NCBI GenBank assembly: GCA_028691845.1
Contig: JAQUYL010000008.1
Span: 1 to 64,000 of the forward strand
Source: Opitutaceae bacterium
Lineage (GTDB): Bacteria; Verrucomicrobiota; Verrucomicrobiia; Opitutales; Opitutaceae
DNA: 64,000 nucleotides
Direction of reading: 5' to 3'
Positions 55,347 through 64,000 of this stretch are shown in pieces (positions within the stretch are counted from its first letter, which is position 1; the number at the start of each line of letters is the position of its first letter). A program made the translations under genes and the position numbers. A model generated the notes under the pieces. That model did not search any database, had not been told where the DNA came from, and saw only the letters and a list, made by a program, of their open reading frames with translations.

Positions 55347-57890
55347 ATGTACACAGCTTCTGAAAAACTTTTCTCGGCCAACATCACCGACATCATGCAA
55401 ACGGCCTACATCGACTATTCGATGTCGGTCATCATCTCGCGTGCCCTGCCCGATGCCCGCGACGGCCTCAAGCCCGTCCAGCGCCGCATCCTCTACGCAA
55501 TGTTCCGCGAGGGCCTGCTCCACAACCGCGCGTTCGACAAGTGCGCCGGCGTCGTCGGCGAGGTTTTAAAAAACTACCACCCGCACGGTGACTCTTCGGT
55601 CTACGACGCGCTCGTGCGCCTCGCGCAATCGTGGGTGATGCGCTATCCGCTCATCGAGCCGCAGGGCAATTTCGGCTCCGTCGACGGTGATCCCGCGGCC
55701 GCCTACCGCTACACGGAATGCCGCCTGTCCGAAATCTCCGAGGAACTGCTCAAGGACATCGAGGAGGAGACTGTCGACTTCGCTCCCAACTACAAGGAGT
55801 CGACAACCGAGCCCTCGGTTCTTCCCTCCGGCCTGCCCAACCTGCTGATCAACGGTTCGACCGGCATCGCCGTGGGAATGACAACCAACATCCCGCCGCA
55901 CAATCTCGCCGAAATCATCGCCGCCACCTGCGCCATCATCGACCAGCCCGGCATCAGCGTCGACGAGCTCGTCCGCTACATCCCCGGCCCGGACTTTCCC
56001 ACCGGCGGCATCATCAACGGCCGCGCCGGCATCAAGTCCTACCTCACCACCGGCCGCGGCATCGTCCGCATGCGCGGCAAGGCCCACACCGAGGAGCTCA
56101 AAAACGGCATGGAGCAGATCGTGATCACGGAAATCCCGTACAACGTGAACCGCTCCACGCTCGTCACGCGAATCGCCGATCTGGTCACCGACAAGGAGAT
56201 CGACGGCATCCGCGATATTCGCGACGAGTCCGATGAGAACACGCGCGTCGTCATCGAGCTCAAGCGCGGCGAGCAGGCCCAGATCATCATCAACCAGCTT
56301 TACAAGAAGACCGCCCTCGAATCCTCCTTTGGCGTCATCCTGCTGGCCCTCGACAAGAAGCGGCCGAAGCAGATGAACATCAAGGAACTCCTCGAGTGCT
56401 ACATCGACCATCGCCGCGATGTCATCACCCGCCGCACGGAGTTCCGTCTCCGCCAGGCCGAGGAGCGCGCCCACATCCTCGAAGGCTACAAGATCGCCCT
56501 CGACAACCTCGACGACTTTGTCCGCATCATCCGCTCCTCCTCCAACCGCGACGAGGCCCGGCAGATGCTGATGGCCAAGTACCCCCTCTCCGAGCGTCAG
56601 ACCAACGCCATCCTCGAACTCCGCCTCTACCAGCTCACCGGCCTGGAGCGCGACAAGATCGAGACCGAGTACCTCGACCTCCTCAAGCTCGTCGAGGAAT
56701 ACCGCGGCATCCTCGCCTCCGACGCCAAGCTCCTCGCGCTCATCAAGACCGAGCTACTCGCCCTGCGCGACAAGTACGCTTCGCCCCGCCGCACCGAGGT
56801 CGTCGACGACGCCGGCGAGCTGCGCATGGAGGACGTCATCCCCAACGAGGGCTGCGTCATCACCGTTTCCCACCTCGGCTTCATCAAGCGCACCCCCGTC
56901 GCCGCCTACCGTTCCCAGAAGCGCGGCGGCAAGGGCGTGATCGGCGCCGAGACCTACGAGGAGGATTTCGTGGAAACGCTGTTCACGGCGTCCACACACG
57001 ACTACATCCTGTTCGTCACCAGCACCGGCCAGTGCCACGCGAAGAAGGTCTATGACATCCCCGAGGGCACCCGCACCTCGAAGGGCAAATCCGTCTCAGG
57101 CTTCCTCCGTCTCGCCGAGGGCGAGAAAATCGCCGCCCTGCTGTGCGTGCCTGAATATTCCCCGTCCCAGTATGTGATCATGGCCACCAAGCACGGCCTC
57201 ATCAAGAAGACCCGGCTTTCCGAATACGAAAACGCCACCCGCGAAGGCGGCATCGCCGGCATCAAGCTCGTCGACGGCGACAGCCTCGTCGGCTGCGTGC
57301 TGACCAACGGTCAGAACGAAGTCATCCTCGTCTCCCACAAGGGCCAGGCCGTGCGCTTCTTCGAGGGGGCCGCGCAGGACAACCCGCCCGCCGGCGGCGC
57401 ACCGGACGACGCCGGCGAAAAACCCGAGGGGCTGCGCGCCATTGGCCGCAATACCCAGGGCGTCACCGGCATGCGCTTCAAGATTGCGGGCGATTACCTG
57501 GAGGCCCTCTGCGTGTGTGATCCGGCCGCCCGCCTGCTGGTCGCCCGCGAGGACGGCATCGGCAAACGCACCCCGTTTGAGGAGTACCGGCTCATCCGCC
57601 GCGGCGGCACCGGTGTCATCGCCATCGACCTGCCGGATGACGGCTCGGTCAGCGTGGCCGGCGCGCTCAGCGTCCACGACGAGGACGAGATCATGCTCCT
57701 CACCGCCAATGGCCAGAGCGTCCGCACCCGGGTCAGCGAGATCCGCGAAACCGGCCGCGACGCAAAGGGCGTCACGCTCATCCGGTTCGAACCCGGCGAC
57801 AAGCTGCTCTCCATCGCCCGCGTGGTGGAAAGCGACGAGGAGCTGGAAGCCCAGGAGGAGGAGGCGCCGGCACCCCCGGCCACCTCCTGA
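55347..57890 (+). CDS. gyrA: DNA gyrase subunit A
   Basis: 847 residues from ATG 55347. The catalytic tyrosine is Y122 in [13 protein letters not shown], and the quinolone region is [14 protein letters not shown] with Ser83 and Asp87 in E. coli numbering, the drug-sensitive type. The C-terminal six-bladed wrapping domain starts near 515, with a GyrA-box-like [13 protein letters not shown] at about 527. It acts with GyrB to introduce negative supercoils. The acidic tail ([13 protein letters not shown]) is common in gyrase A proteins. A small gccgtc/gacggc hairpin follows at 57906-57922. Confidence 0.96.
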   Translation: MYTASEKLFSANITDIMQTAYIDYSMSVIISRALPDARDGLKPVQRRILYAMFREGLLHNRAFDKCAGVVGEVLKNYHPHGDSSVYDALVRLAQSWVMRYPLIEPQGNFGSVDGDPAAAYRYTECRLSEISEELLKDIEEETVDFAPNYKESTTEPSVLPSGLPNLLINGSTGIAVGMTTNIPPHNLAEIIAATCAIIDQPGISVDELVRYIPGPDFPTGGIINGRAGIKSYLTTGRGIVRMRGKAHTEELKNGMEQIVITEIPYNVNRSTLVTRIADLVTDKEIDGIRDIRDESDENTRVVIELKRGEQAQIIINQLYKKTALESSFGVILLALDKKRPKQMNIKELLECYIDHRRDVITRRTEFRLRQAEERAHILEGYKIALDNLDDFVRIIRSSSNRDEARQMLMAKYPLSERQTNAILELRLYQLTGLERDKIETEYLDLLKLVEEYRGILASDAKLLALIKTELLALRDKYASPRRTEVVDDAGELRMEDVIPNEGCVITVSHLGFIKRTPVAAYRSQKRGGKGVIGAETYEEDFVETLFTASTHDYILFVTSTGQCHAKKVYDIPEGTRTSKGKSVSGFLRLAEGEKIAALLCVPEYSPSQYVIMATKHGLIKKTRLSEYENATREGGIAGIKLVDGDSLVGCVLTNGQNEVILVSHKGQAVRFFEGAAQDNPPAGGAPDDAGEKPEGLRAIGRNTQGVTGMRFKIAGDYLEALCVCDPAARLLVAREDGIGKRTPFEEYRLIRRGGTGVIAIDLPDDGSVSVAGALSVHDEDEIMLLTANGQSVRTRVSEIRETGRDAKGVTLIRFEPGDKLLSIARVVESDEELEAQEEEAPAPPATS

Positions 57891-58014
57891 GATCGCGGTC
57901 TTGAAGCCGTCGTCTTGACGGCACCTTGTCGGGCTTCATTCGTCAGGGCCGGTCCACTTCTTTCCTTGCCATGGTTTCGCCCCCAACCTGTTCTTTCGGC
58001 AACGCGTAATCCAC

Positions 58015-58497
58015 ATGGCCACCCGGCTCTCCCAACTTCTCGAACCTGCGCGCATCCAGCTGAACCTCCAGGGCAACAAGCGCACGACGGCGCTCAATGA
58101 GGTGGCGCGTCTCCTCGAACACCACCCCGATGTGGTCAGCTTCCAGGGTTTTTACAACGAGCTGCTCGCGCGCGAACGCCTCGACACCACCTGCCTGGGC
58201 AATGGCATCGCCCTGCCGCATGCGCGCACCGATCATGTGAAGAACCTCGTGCTCGCCGTCGGCCGCAGCCCGGGCGGCGTATTTTTTGAAAACAGCCAGC
58301 AGACCGTGCACCTGTTGTTCGTCCTCGGCACGCCCAAGTCCAACCCCGGCGACTACCTGATGCTCGTGGGCGCGCTTTGCCGCCTGATCAAGGATGACGC
58401 CAACCGCGACGCCCTCCTCGCCGCCCCCACCCCCGAAGCCTTCATCCAGACGATCCGCGAGCTCGAGGCCCGGGTGTTGAAGCTCGCGCCGGTGTGA
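58015..58497 (+). CDS. PTS EIIA-type (PtsN/mannitol-fructose class) phosphocarrier protein
   Basis: 160 residues. The phosphorylated histidine is H69 in GIALPHARTDHVK. The DYLMLVGALCRLIKDDANRD segment and a C-terminal helix pair complete the EIIA-Ntr/fructose-type domain. Such stand-alone proteins usually regulate potassium transport, nitrogen or envelope stress rather than carry sugar. No HPr or EI gene is near. It lies between gyrA and corA-type genes. Confidence 0.85.
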   Translation: MATRLSQLLEPARIQLNLQGNKRTTALNEVARLLEHHPDVVSFQGFYNELLARERLDTTCLGNGIALPHARTDHVKNLVLAVGRSPGGVFFENSQQTVHLLFVLGTPKSNPGDYLMLVGALCRLIKDDANRDALLAAPTPEAFIQTIRELEARVLKLAPV

Positions 58498-58589
58498 GAC
58501 CGCCCCTCCGGTAATACCGGCCGCGGACGGTCCGCTGCGCCGCAGGCTTGCTTCACGCCCCGGACTGCGCACACCATGGGGCCTGTCCG

Positions 58590-59558
58590 ATGATCCAATC
58601 CTTCATCTTCAGCGAAGGCCGTCTCGTGGGCCGCGATCTCGAGCTTGAGGCGCTCCGGCTCGTGCGCGCTGACAAGGGGCTCATGCTCTGGGTGGATCTC
58701 GCCAACCCCACCGACGACGAAATCAAGGGGATTCTGGAAGGCGTCTTTGCGTTCCACCCGCTCGCCATCGAGGACTGCGTCACGCCCAGTTCGCTGCCAA
58801 AGGTCGAGGATTACGACGATTACCTGTTCCTCGTCATTCACGCCGTCGATTTCACCCGCACCGACAAGTTTTCCACGACCGAAATCGGCCTCTTTCTCGG
58901 CAGGGATTTTCTCGTCACCTTCCACCGTCAGCCGCTCGTCTCCGTCCAGACCATCATCGACCGCGTCACCAAGACCTCCGGCGTGGTCGCGCGCGCCCCG
59001 GATCGTTTCACCCACAACCTGCTCGATCTGCTCTCGGACAGCTACCTGCCCGCGGTCAACGAACTCCGCAAGGAACTCGAGCACATCGAGGAGACGGTCC
59101 TTTCCCAGTCTTCCGCCGACTTCACCGCCCAGCTGGTCCAGGTCCGCAGCGAGATCTACCACCTGCGCGAGATCATCAGCCCCCAGTGCGACGTCATCAA
59201 CCGCCTCGCCCACGGCGAAAGCAAGCTGGTCCGTCCCGTCATGCTGCCCTATTTCCGCGACCTGCGGGACAAGCTCCACCGCATCGACGAGACCGCCGCC
59301 GGCCACGCCGAGCAACTGCTCATCTCCTTCGACCTTTACCTCAGCAAGTCCGCCTTCGAGACCAACGAGGGCATCAAAATCCTCACGGCCCTGACCGCTC
59401 TCACCGTCCCCGCCACGGTCGTGGGCACATGGTATGGCATGAACTTCGCGCACATGCCCGAATTGAGTTCCCCATTCGGCTATCTCACGGCCACCTTCTT
59501 CACGGTTCTTTCGACCATCGGCATGTGGGTGTGGTGCAAGCGGCGGAAGTGGATCTAG
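58590..59558 (+). CDS. corA: CorA-family magnesium/cobalt transporter, first of a tandem pair
   Basis: 322 residues from ATG 58590. The cytoplasmic funnel domain (MLWVDLANPTDDEIKGIL, FAFHPLAIEDC, VEDYDDYLFLVIHAVDF) is followed by a long stalk helix and two C-terminal membrane helices. The selectivity motif is YGMNFAHMPEL, the family's GMN. The protein ends with a basic KRRKWI tail. The next gene encodes a paralogue 39 bases downstream, so the pair may form separate or mixed pentamers. Confidence 0.9.
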   Translation: MIQSFIFSEGRLVGRDLELEALRLVRADKGLMLWVDLANPTDDEIKGILEGVFAFHPLAIEDCVTPSSLPKVEDYDDYLFLVIHAVDFTRTDKFSTTEIGLFLGRDFLVTFHRQPLVSVQTIIDRVTKTSGVVARAPDRFTHNLLDLLSDSYLPAVNELRKELEHIEETVLSQSSADFTAQLVQVRSEIYHLREIISPQCDVINRLAHGESKLVRPVMLPYFRDLRDKLHRIDETAAGHAEQLLISFDLYLSKSAFETNEGIKILTALTALTVPATVVGTWYGMNFAHMPELSSPFGYLTATFFTVLSTIGMWVWCKRRKWI

Positions 59559-59597
59559 CCCCCCTGCGCCCCGCCCGATCACCGGTCTCCGCCTGCC

Positions 59598-60563
59598 ATG
59601 ATCACCACCCTCGTCTATCGCGACAGCCGCCTCGCGGCGCACAATCCGCCGTATGAGTCGCTGGCCGCGCTGCGCGCCGATCCCGGGGTGATGCTCTGGG
59701 TCGACCTCGATCAGCCCACCGACGAGGAGGGACGGCTCGTCCTGGAATCGCTGTTCGCCTTCCATCCGCTGGTGATCGAAGACTGCTTAAGCGAGACCCG
59801 GTTCCCCCAGTACGAGGTATACGACGACTACCTCTACCTGGTCATGCACGCGATCGATTACTCCCGCACCGAAAGATTCACGACCACCGAACTCGACCTC
59901 CTGCTCGGACGGAAATTCCTCGTCACCTTCCACCGCCGGCCGCTCAAGCCCGTGCAGGCCACACTGGACCGCTGCCTGAAGAACCCCGCCAACCCGGTGC
60001 GCGGCCCTGACCGCCTGGTCCACACCCTCCTCGACTACATGACCGAGGCCTACAAGCCCGTCCTGGAGGATTTCCGCGCCGAGATCACCGCCATCGAGCA
60101 GGCTGCCTTGCGCGAGCCCGGCAATCTGCTGCCCCGGGTGCTCGCCGCCCGAAAGGGACTCGCCACCTTCCGCCAGCTGGTGCGCCCGCAGCGCGAGATC
60201 GTCAGCGAGCTGGCGCACGGCCGCACCGGTTTCTTCCGCCCCACCCTGCTGCCTTACATGCGCGATCTCGCCGAGGAACTCGCCCGCTTCGAGCGCATGG
60301 TCAACGCCTGGGCCGAACAGGCCATCCTCGCCTTCCGCGTTTTCCTTAATCGAACCGATCACGAGGCCAATCTGGGCATTCGTGTCCTCACCGCCCTCAC
60401 GGCGCTCACACTGCCGGTGCTCGTCGTCGGCAGCTGGTTCGGCATGAATTATCAGCACATGCCCGAAATCCCGGGACGTTATTCCTATTTCGTGGCACTT
60501 GTCCTCACGATCGTCAGCACCGTTGGCATGCTCGCGTATCTCCGGCGCAAACGCTGGTTCTGA
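59598..60563 (+). CDS. corA: CorA-family magnesium/cobalt transporter, second of a tandem pair
   Basis: 321 residues. It shows the same layout as its neighbour: MLWVDLDQPTDEEGRLVL, FAFHPLVIEDCL, YEVYDDYLYLVMHAIDY, then FLVTFHRRPL. The GMN motif is FGMNYQHMPEIPG, ahead of the last helix, and the tail is RRKRWF. Sequence similarity to the upstream copy is plain but far from identity, so duplication is old. Different ion or regulatory preferences are possible but unproven. Confidence 0.9.
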   Translation: MITTLVYRDSRLAAHNPPYESLAALRADPGVMLWVDLDQPTDEEGRLVLESLFAFHPLVIEDCLSETRFPQYEVYDDYLYLVMHAIDYSRTERFTTTELDLLLGRKFLVTFHRRPLKPVQATLDRCLKNPANPVRGPDRLVHTLLDYMTEAYKPVLEDFRAEITAIEQAALREPGNLLPRVLAARKGLATFRQLVRPQREIVSELAHGRTGFFRPTLLPYMRDLAEELARFERMVNAWAEQAILAFRVFLNRTDHEANLGIRVLTALTALTLPVLVVGSWFGMNYQHMPEIPGRYSYFVALVLTIVSTVGMLAYLRRKRWF

Positions 60564-60612
60564 ACCGGCGTCCCGTCTTGCCCGCCGCCGGATTTGCTGG
60601 CAGCTTCGCGCC

Positions 60613-61386
60613 ATGGTTTCCGTGCCGCGCTACAATGTGCTCGGGGTCGGCGTGTCGGCCCTCTCCCTCGACGCGGCGCGCAACCTCGTGCTCGCCGCCC
60701 GCGGGCCGTCCCGCCGCGGTTATGTGTGCTTCTGCACCGTGCACGGGATCAGCGAGGCCCAGCGGGACGCGGCCCTCCGCACCATCTACAACCGGTCCTA
60801 TCTCTCCACGCCTGACGGCATGCCGCTCGTCTGGCTCGGCCGCTGGCACGGACATGCCCAGCTTACCCGGGTATACGGCCCCGACCTGATGCTCGCCGTG
60901 GCCGATGCTGGCCGGGCTATGGGGATCAGGCACTATTTCTACGGCGGCCTGCCGGGCCGGGCCGGGCAATTGCGCGCGGCTCTCACCGCGCGCCTGCCAG
61001 GCCTGCAGGTGGTGGGCACGTTCACGCCGCCCATGCGGCCCCTGTCTCCGGCCGAATTTTCCCGCCTGCAAGCCGACGTCGCCCGCACACGCCCGGATCT
61101 CCTCTGGGTCGGCATCAGCTCGCCCAAGCAGGAACGCTTCATGGCCGAAGCCTGGAACCAGCTCGACGCCGGACTTCTGCTCGGGGTCGGCGCGGCTTTC
61201 GACATTCATGCCGGCCGCGTGCGCCAGGCGCCGCGCTGGGTGCAGCGCAGCGGGTTCGAATGGCTGTTCCGGCTCGCGCTGGAGCCGCGCCGGCTCTGGC
61301 GCCGCTACTTGCTCAACAACCCGCTCTTCCTGCTCCGCACCGCCGCGCAACTCGCCCGCTTGCGCCGCTATCCGTCCGACTGGTAG
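60613..61386 (+). CDS. WecG/TagA/CpsF-family glycosyltransferase
   Basis: 257 residues from ATG 60613. Family landmarks in order: VCFCTVHGISEAQRDAALR, TPDGMPLVWLGR (the DG motif), RVYGPDLM, FYGGLPGRAGQLRAAL and VGISSPKQERFMAEAWN. These enzymes add N-acetylmannosamine or its uronic acid to lipid-linked acceptors in teichoic acid, enterobacterial common antigen or exopolysaccharide. A basic C-terminal part (LEPRRLWRRYLLNNPLF) probably attaches to the membrane. No other polysaccharide genes adjoin, so the product is unknown. Confidence 0.85.
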   Translation: MVSVPRYNVLGVGVSALSLDAARNLVLAARGPSRRGYVCFCTVHGISEAQRDAALRTIYNRSYLSTPDGMPLVWLGRWHGHAQLTRVYGPDLMLAVADAGRAMGIRHYFYGGLPGRAGQLRAALTARLPGLQVVGTFTPPMRPLSPAEFSRLQADVARTRPDLLWVGISSPKQERFMAEAWNQLDAGLLLGVGAAFDIHAGRVRQAPRWVQRSGFEWLFRLALEPRRLWRRYLLNNPLFLLRTAAQLARLRRYPSDW

Positions 61387-61411
61387 GGCGCGAACTTGGT
61401 CGATCCGCCTC

Positions 61412-62083
61412 CTACCAGAGGTTGCTCTGCTGCAGCGCAGCACGCTTTTCGGTGTCCAGCGTGCTCATCTGCAGCAGCCACGGAATCGTCGCCCCCGCCA
61501 GCTCCGGCAGCTGCAGCAGCCATTGCAGCAGCACTGCGCCGCCCAGGGCATCGTAGAGCGCCGAGTGATAGTCGCGGCGCCCCGGCGGACAGTGCCGTGC
61601 CGCCAGCTCATCGAGCCTCGCCTGCAGCCCCTGCCGCACAATCAGTGTCTCCAGCCGCAGCGACATCACACCCGGGACCAGTTGCTCGAAAAGCCGCGCC
61701 GTATCGACCCACGGCCCCCACTCGGTCGCACTGCGCCCGGGATGGGCAAAATCCGGCCCCGTGCGCGGATAGGGCCAGACCGATTTGATCAGGGAATTCT
61801 CAGCCGAGGCATAGTGGGCCGCAAGCAGACCCCGCGCCCGCAGACCCGCAAAATATTCCCATTCATCGCTGAAGGGAGGTTCACCGGCGAGCCGTTCGGG
61901 CCGGAGCCCGTGCACTGCGGCATCCTCCTCGGTGATCCGGCCCGTGGGGTGGCACAACCGCCCCCGGGTCTCGGCGATTTCGCCGTCCCGCAGGGTCACC
62001 ACACCAAACTCCAGGACACCCGACAATCGGCTCCCTTCAAAGTCCACGAAGAAGAGAGGTGTGTCATTCCAGTGCATAGTCAT
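61412..62083 (-). CDS. DnaQ-like (DEDDh) 3'-5' exonuclease
   Basis: 223 residues. The exonuclease triplet is seen as FFVDFEGSRLSGVLEFG (ExoI, D-x-E), AAHYASAENSLIKS (ExoII region) and DYHSALYDALGGAVLL (ExoIII, H-x4-D). The rest resembles exonucleases of the RNase T/DnaQ group, but a specific orthologue is not recognisable. It is convergent with the glycosyltransferase gene and followed leftward by a short gap. Its substrate (DNA repair intermediates or RNA) is unknown. Confidence 0.72.
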   Translation of the reverse strand: MTMHWNDTPLFFVDFEGSRLSGVLEFGVVTLRDGEIAETRGRLCHPTGRITEEDAAVHGLRPERLAGEPPFSDEWEYFAGLRARGLLAAHYASAENSLIKSVWPYPRTGPDFAHPGRSATEWGPWVDTARLFEQLVPGVMSLRLETLIVRQGLQARLDELAARHCPPGRRDYHSALYDALGGAVLLQWLLQLPELAGATIPWLLQMSTLDTEKRAALQQSNLW

Positions 62084-62194
62084 TCAAAAGAAATACACGT
62101 CCAGCGTGAACGCACGGAAATTCTTTCACCCGCCTCTTTCCGGGCCGTCTGCGCGCCCGGGCAAGGATCCCGCCGCGCGCCCTATGGCGTCCAG

Positions 62195-62217
62195 AACGTC
62201 AACTAATAGTTGACGTT
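62195..62217. other. Perfect palindrome at the 3' end of queF
   Basis: Arms aacgtcaacta (62195-62205) and tagttgacgtt (62207-62217) are exact reverse complements around a single base. The right arm overlaps the queF stop codon. With no T-run it is more likely a protein-binding site or intergenic repeat than a terminator. Confidence 0.6.
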
Positions 62218-62599
62218 ATCCGGGCCGCCCCGGTCGGCGGCGCCGCCGCGTCTTCCCCTCGTAGTCCGCGGTGATGACAGAAGTGAACCCGCCGCGCGCC
62301 TGCCATCGTGAGACGACCGTCAGGCGCCGCGGCTGCAGCACCGACACAAGATCCGTGAGAATCCGGTTGGTGACCGCCTCGAAGAAGATGCCTTCGTTGC
62401 GATAGGCGTGAAAGTAGAGCTTGAGCGACTTCAGCTCGACACACTTCCTGTCCGCCACGTAGCGCACCAGAATCTCCGCGAAATCCGGATGCCCCGTAAT
62501 CGGACACAACGAGGTGAACTCGTGGTGCGTGTGTTCGATGAGGTAATCGCGCTCCGGCGCAGGATTCGGAAAGATCGCGAGGATTTTTTTGTTGGCCAT
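62216..62599 (-). CDS. queF: NADPH-dependent 7-cyano-7-deazaguanine reductase
   Basis: 127 residues from ATG 62599 (MANKKILAIFPNPAPERDY). It reduces preQ0 to preQ1 in queuosine synthesis. The catalytic Cys is in TSLCPITGHPDFAEI, and the NADPH and substrate residues are in CVELKSLKLYFHAYRNEG followed by FFEAVTNRILTDLV, as in the short unimodular QueF subfamily. A basic tail (KTRRRRRPGRPG) is unusual. The QueD-like gene at 26691 gives an earlier pathway step. The upstream frame extension through the intergenic repeat is ignored. Confidence 0.92.
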   Translation of the reverse strand: MANKKILAIFPNPAPERDYLIEHTHHEFTSLCPITGHPDFAEILVRYVADRKCVELKSLKLYFHAYRNEGIFFEAVTNRILTDLVSVLQPRRLTVVSRWQARGGFTSVITADYEGKTRRRRRPGRPG

Positions 62600-62615
62600 G
62601 ACGGAAGAAAGTACT

Positions 62616-62700
62616 GAGCAGCGGGCGGCGGGTAGCGAGTAGAAATTCAACGTGGCGCAGCCAATGCCTACTGCTCGCTACACACTCCTCGCCACCTCCA
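62616..62700. repeat. Short intergenic repeat between RNase Y and queF, copy B
   Basis: gagcagcgggcggcgggtag (about 62617-62636) and ctcctcgccacc (about 62687-62698) match the ends of the repeat at 55238-55340. Here gtagcgagtag pairs imperfectly with ctactgctcgctac inside the unit, giving a stem-loop. Same spacing style, shorter middle. Confidence 0.5.
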
Positions 62701-62703
62701 CCG

Positions 62704-64000
62704 TCATGTCGCAGTCTCGGTGAAGCGCTGCTCCCGAATGACGGTGACCTTGATCGTGCTTGGATATTGCAGCTCCTCCTCGATCCGGAGCCGCAACCGC
62801 TTGGCCAGCTCCTTGGCCTGCTCGTCGGTGACGAGACTGGGCTGCACCACGACGCGCACCTCGCGGCCCGCCGAAATGGCGAAAGCCTGCTGCACCCCCT
62901 CCATCGAAAGGGCCAGTTTCTCCAGCCGGCCCAGCCGCTCGATGTAGGACGTCATCGCCTCGGCGCGGGCACCGGGCCGCACTGACGAAACAGTGTCGGC
63001 CAGCATCACCAGACCGGCGTAGATCGTCTCCGGCTTGACCTCCTCGTGATGCGCGGCCACGGCGTTGACCACGATGGGGGTCTCGCCGTAGCGTTGGAGA
63101 AAATCGGCGCCAATGATCGCATGGCTACCCTCGAATTCGCCATCGATCGCCTTGCCGATATCGTGCAAGAGACCGGCGCGCTTCGCCACATTGGGGTCCA
63201 GTCCGACCTCCGAGGCGATCATCGAGCAGAGCTGCGCGACCTCGACGGAATGGTCGAGCACGTTCTGGGTGTAAGAGAAACGGAAGTGGAGTTTGCCGAG
63301 CAGCCGGATGAGTTCAGGATGCAGCCGGCTGATCTTGAGCTGCTGCACGGCGTCCTCGCCAAGCTGCGTGACATGGGAATCCACCTCCTGCCGGGCCCGG
63401 GTGACCGCCTCCTCGATGCTGGCCGGATGGATGCGCCCGTCCTTGATCAGACCCTCCAGGGCGAGCTTGGCGATCTCGCGCCGCACGGGATCGAATGACG
63501 AGATTAGGACCATCAGCGGGGACTCGTCGATCAGGAGCGTTGTCCCGGTGGACGCCTCGAAGGATTTGATGTTGCGGCCTTCGCGCCCGATGATTCGCCC
63601 CTTCATTTCCTCGCTAGGCAGCTGGACAATGGTGGACGAAATGTCGGCGTTGGGCTTGCTGGCCAGCCGCTGCATCGTCAGAAGAAGCACACGTTTGGCC
63701 TCGGCCTGCACTTCCTGTTCGGATTTTTCGAGCAGCCCGTGCCGGAGCGTCCGCAACTCCTCCTGGCACTCGAGCTGCACCTCCTCGCGCAGTTGTTTCT
63801 TGATGCCTTCCGCATCGGTCTGGGCCGCCCCTTCGAGCCGCTGGCGCAGGCTTTTGGACAGATCCCGCAGGGCATCACGCGCCTGCTTTATGGCGGTGGA
63901 TTCGCGCGCCAGCCGTTCGCCGCGCTGCTCCAGCTGGTTATCCAGCAGGGCCAGCGACTCCTCGTGGGCACGGATTTCGCGCAATTTAACCTCCATTTCG
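62704..64000 (-). CDS. rny: Ribonuclease Y (N-terminus beyond the window)
   Basis: At least 430 residues; the reading frame is open to the window edge and the N-terminal membrane helix and part of the coiled coil are missing, so the true start lies to the right of 64000. Visible parts: coiled coil (about 1-100, LREIRAHEESLALLDNQLEQ), KH domain (MKGRIIGREGRNIKSFEAST) and HD phosphohydrolase domain (HSVEVAQLC and LLHDIGKAIDGE, then NAVAAHHEEV). RNase Y is the membrane-bound endonuclease that starts mRNA decay. It is followed leftward by an intergenic repeat and queF. Confidence 0.93.
   Translation of the reverse strand, partial: EMEVKLREIRAHEESLALLDNQLEQRGERLARESTAIKQARDALRDLSKSLRQRLEGAAQTDAEGIKKQLREEVQLECQEELRTLRHGLLEKSEQEVQAEAKRVLLLTMQRLASKPNADISSTIVQLPSEEMKGRIIGREGRNIKSFEASTGTTLLIDESPLMVLISSFDPVRREIAKLALEGLIKDGRIHPASIEEAVTRARQEVDSHVTQLGEDAVQQLKISRLHPELIRLLGKLHFRFSYTQNVLDHSVEVAQLCSMIASEVGLDPNVAKRAGLLHDIGKAIDGEFEGSHAIIGADFLQRYGETPIVVNAVAAHHEEVKPETIYAGLVMLADTVSSVRPGARAEAMTSYIERLGRLEKLALSMEGVQQAFAISAGREVRVVVQPSLVTDEQAKELAKRLRLRIEEELQYPSTIKVTVIREQRFTETAT

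Overview
The window reads as a piece of a high-GC Verrucomicrobiota chromosome, most likely of the Opitutaceae. This is inferred from gene content: a PilM/N/O/secretin-type cluster like the Akkermansia Amuc_1098-1102 pilus locus, a monomeric B12-dependent ribonucleotide reductase, tandem CorA-type transporters, and a tiny ribosomal protein of the AURKAIP1/COX24 family. No rRNA gene or complete tRNA gene lies here to settle the lineage.

Region 1 (1 to about 11,300) is a mobile, defence-rich island. It holds three degraded tyrosine recombinases (93-1336, 2132-2827, 9689-10122). It also holds two 268-bp direct repeats (9421-9688 and 11048-11315), each containing the 3' end of a tRNA-like gene with encoded CCA, which look like attachment-site scars. 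Its centre is a tightly packed six-gene operon (2888-8998): a Kiwa-type pair (kwaA membrane protein, kwaB DUF4868 protein), a beta-type DNA methyltransferase, a HerA ATPase, a NurA-like nuclease and a small conserved-looking protein. Gene junctions are 4-base or 1-base overlaps or gaps of 1-6 bases, so the set is probably co-expressed. This composite of Kiwa with a methyltransferase-HerA-NurA module is the main discovery candidate. kwaB is split by a frame change at a run of seven T. A DUF2726 nuclease-like gene lies between the two repeats.

Region 2 (11,300-31,100) is metabolic and housekeeping. It contains two PstS-like binding proteins flanking a CBM9/DUF5916 outer-membrane protein, an acetyl-CoA hydrolase/transferase family enzyme, a thymidine phosphorylase operon with an inositol-monophosphatase-family gene, HrpA helicase, a CBS protein, a QueD-like enzyme, a LysM/TPR lipoprotein, KpsF and class I fumarase.

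Region 3 (31,100-49,000) has the class II ribonucleotide reductase nrdJ behind a long structured leader, a site-2-type protease, class II fumarase, an ECF sigma factor with a membrane partner, a polyprenyl diphosphate synthase, a CPBP protease, and the envelope/pilus operon pilM-pilN-pilO-small protein-secretin followed by a large Ig-repeat protein.

Region 4 (49,000-64,000) is information processing and envelope: a 33-residue ribosomal protein gene, rpsT, a LuxR-type response regulator, RNase P RNA with its usual zinc-ribbon neighbour, an Rrf2 regulator, gyrB-gyrA, a PTS IIA protein, two tandem CorA genes, a WecG/TagA glycosyltransferase, an exonuclease, queF and RNase Y (cut by the window end). 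Two small intergenic repeat families and two strong palindromes are also present.
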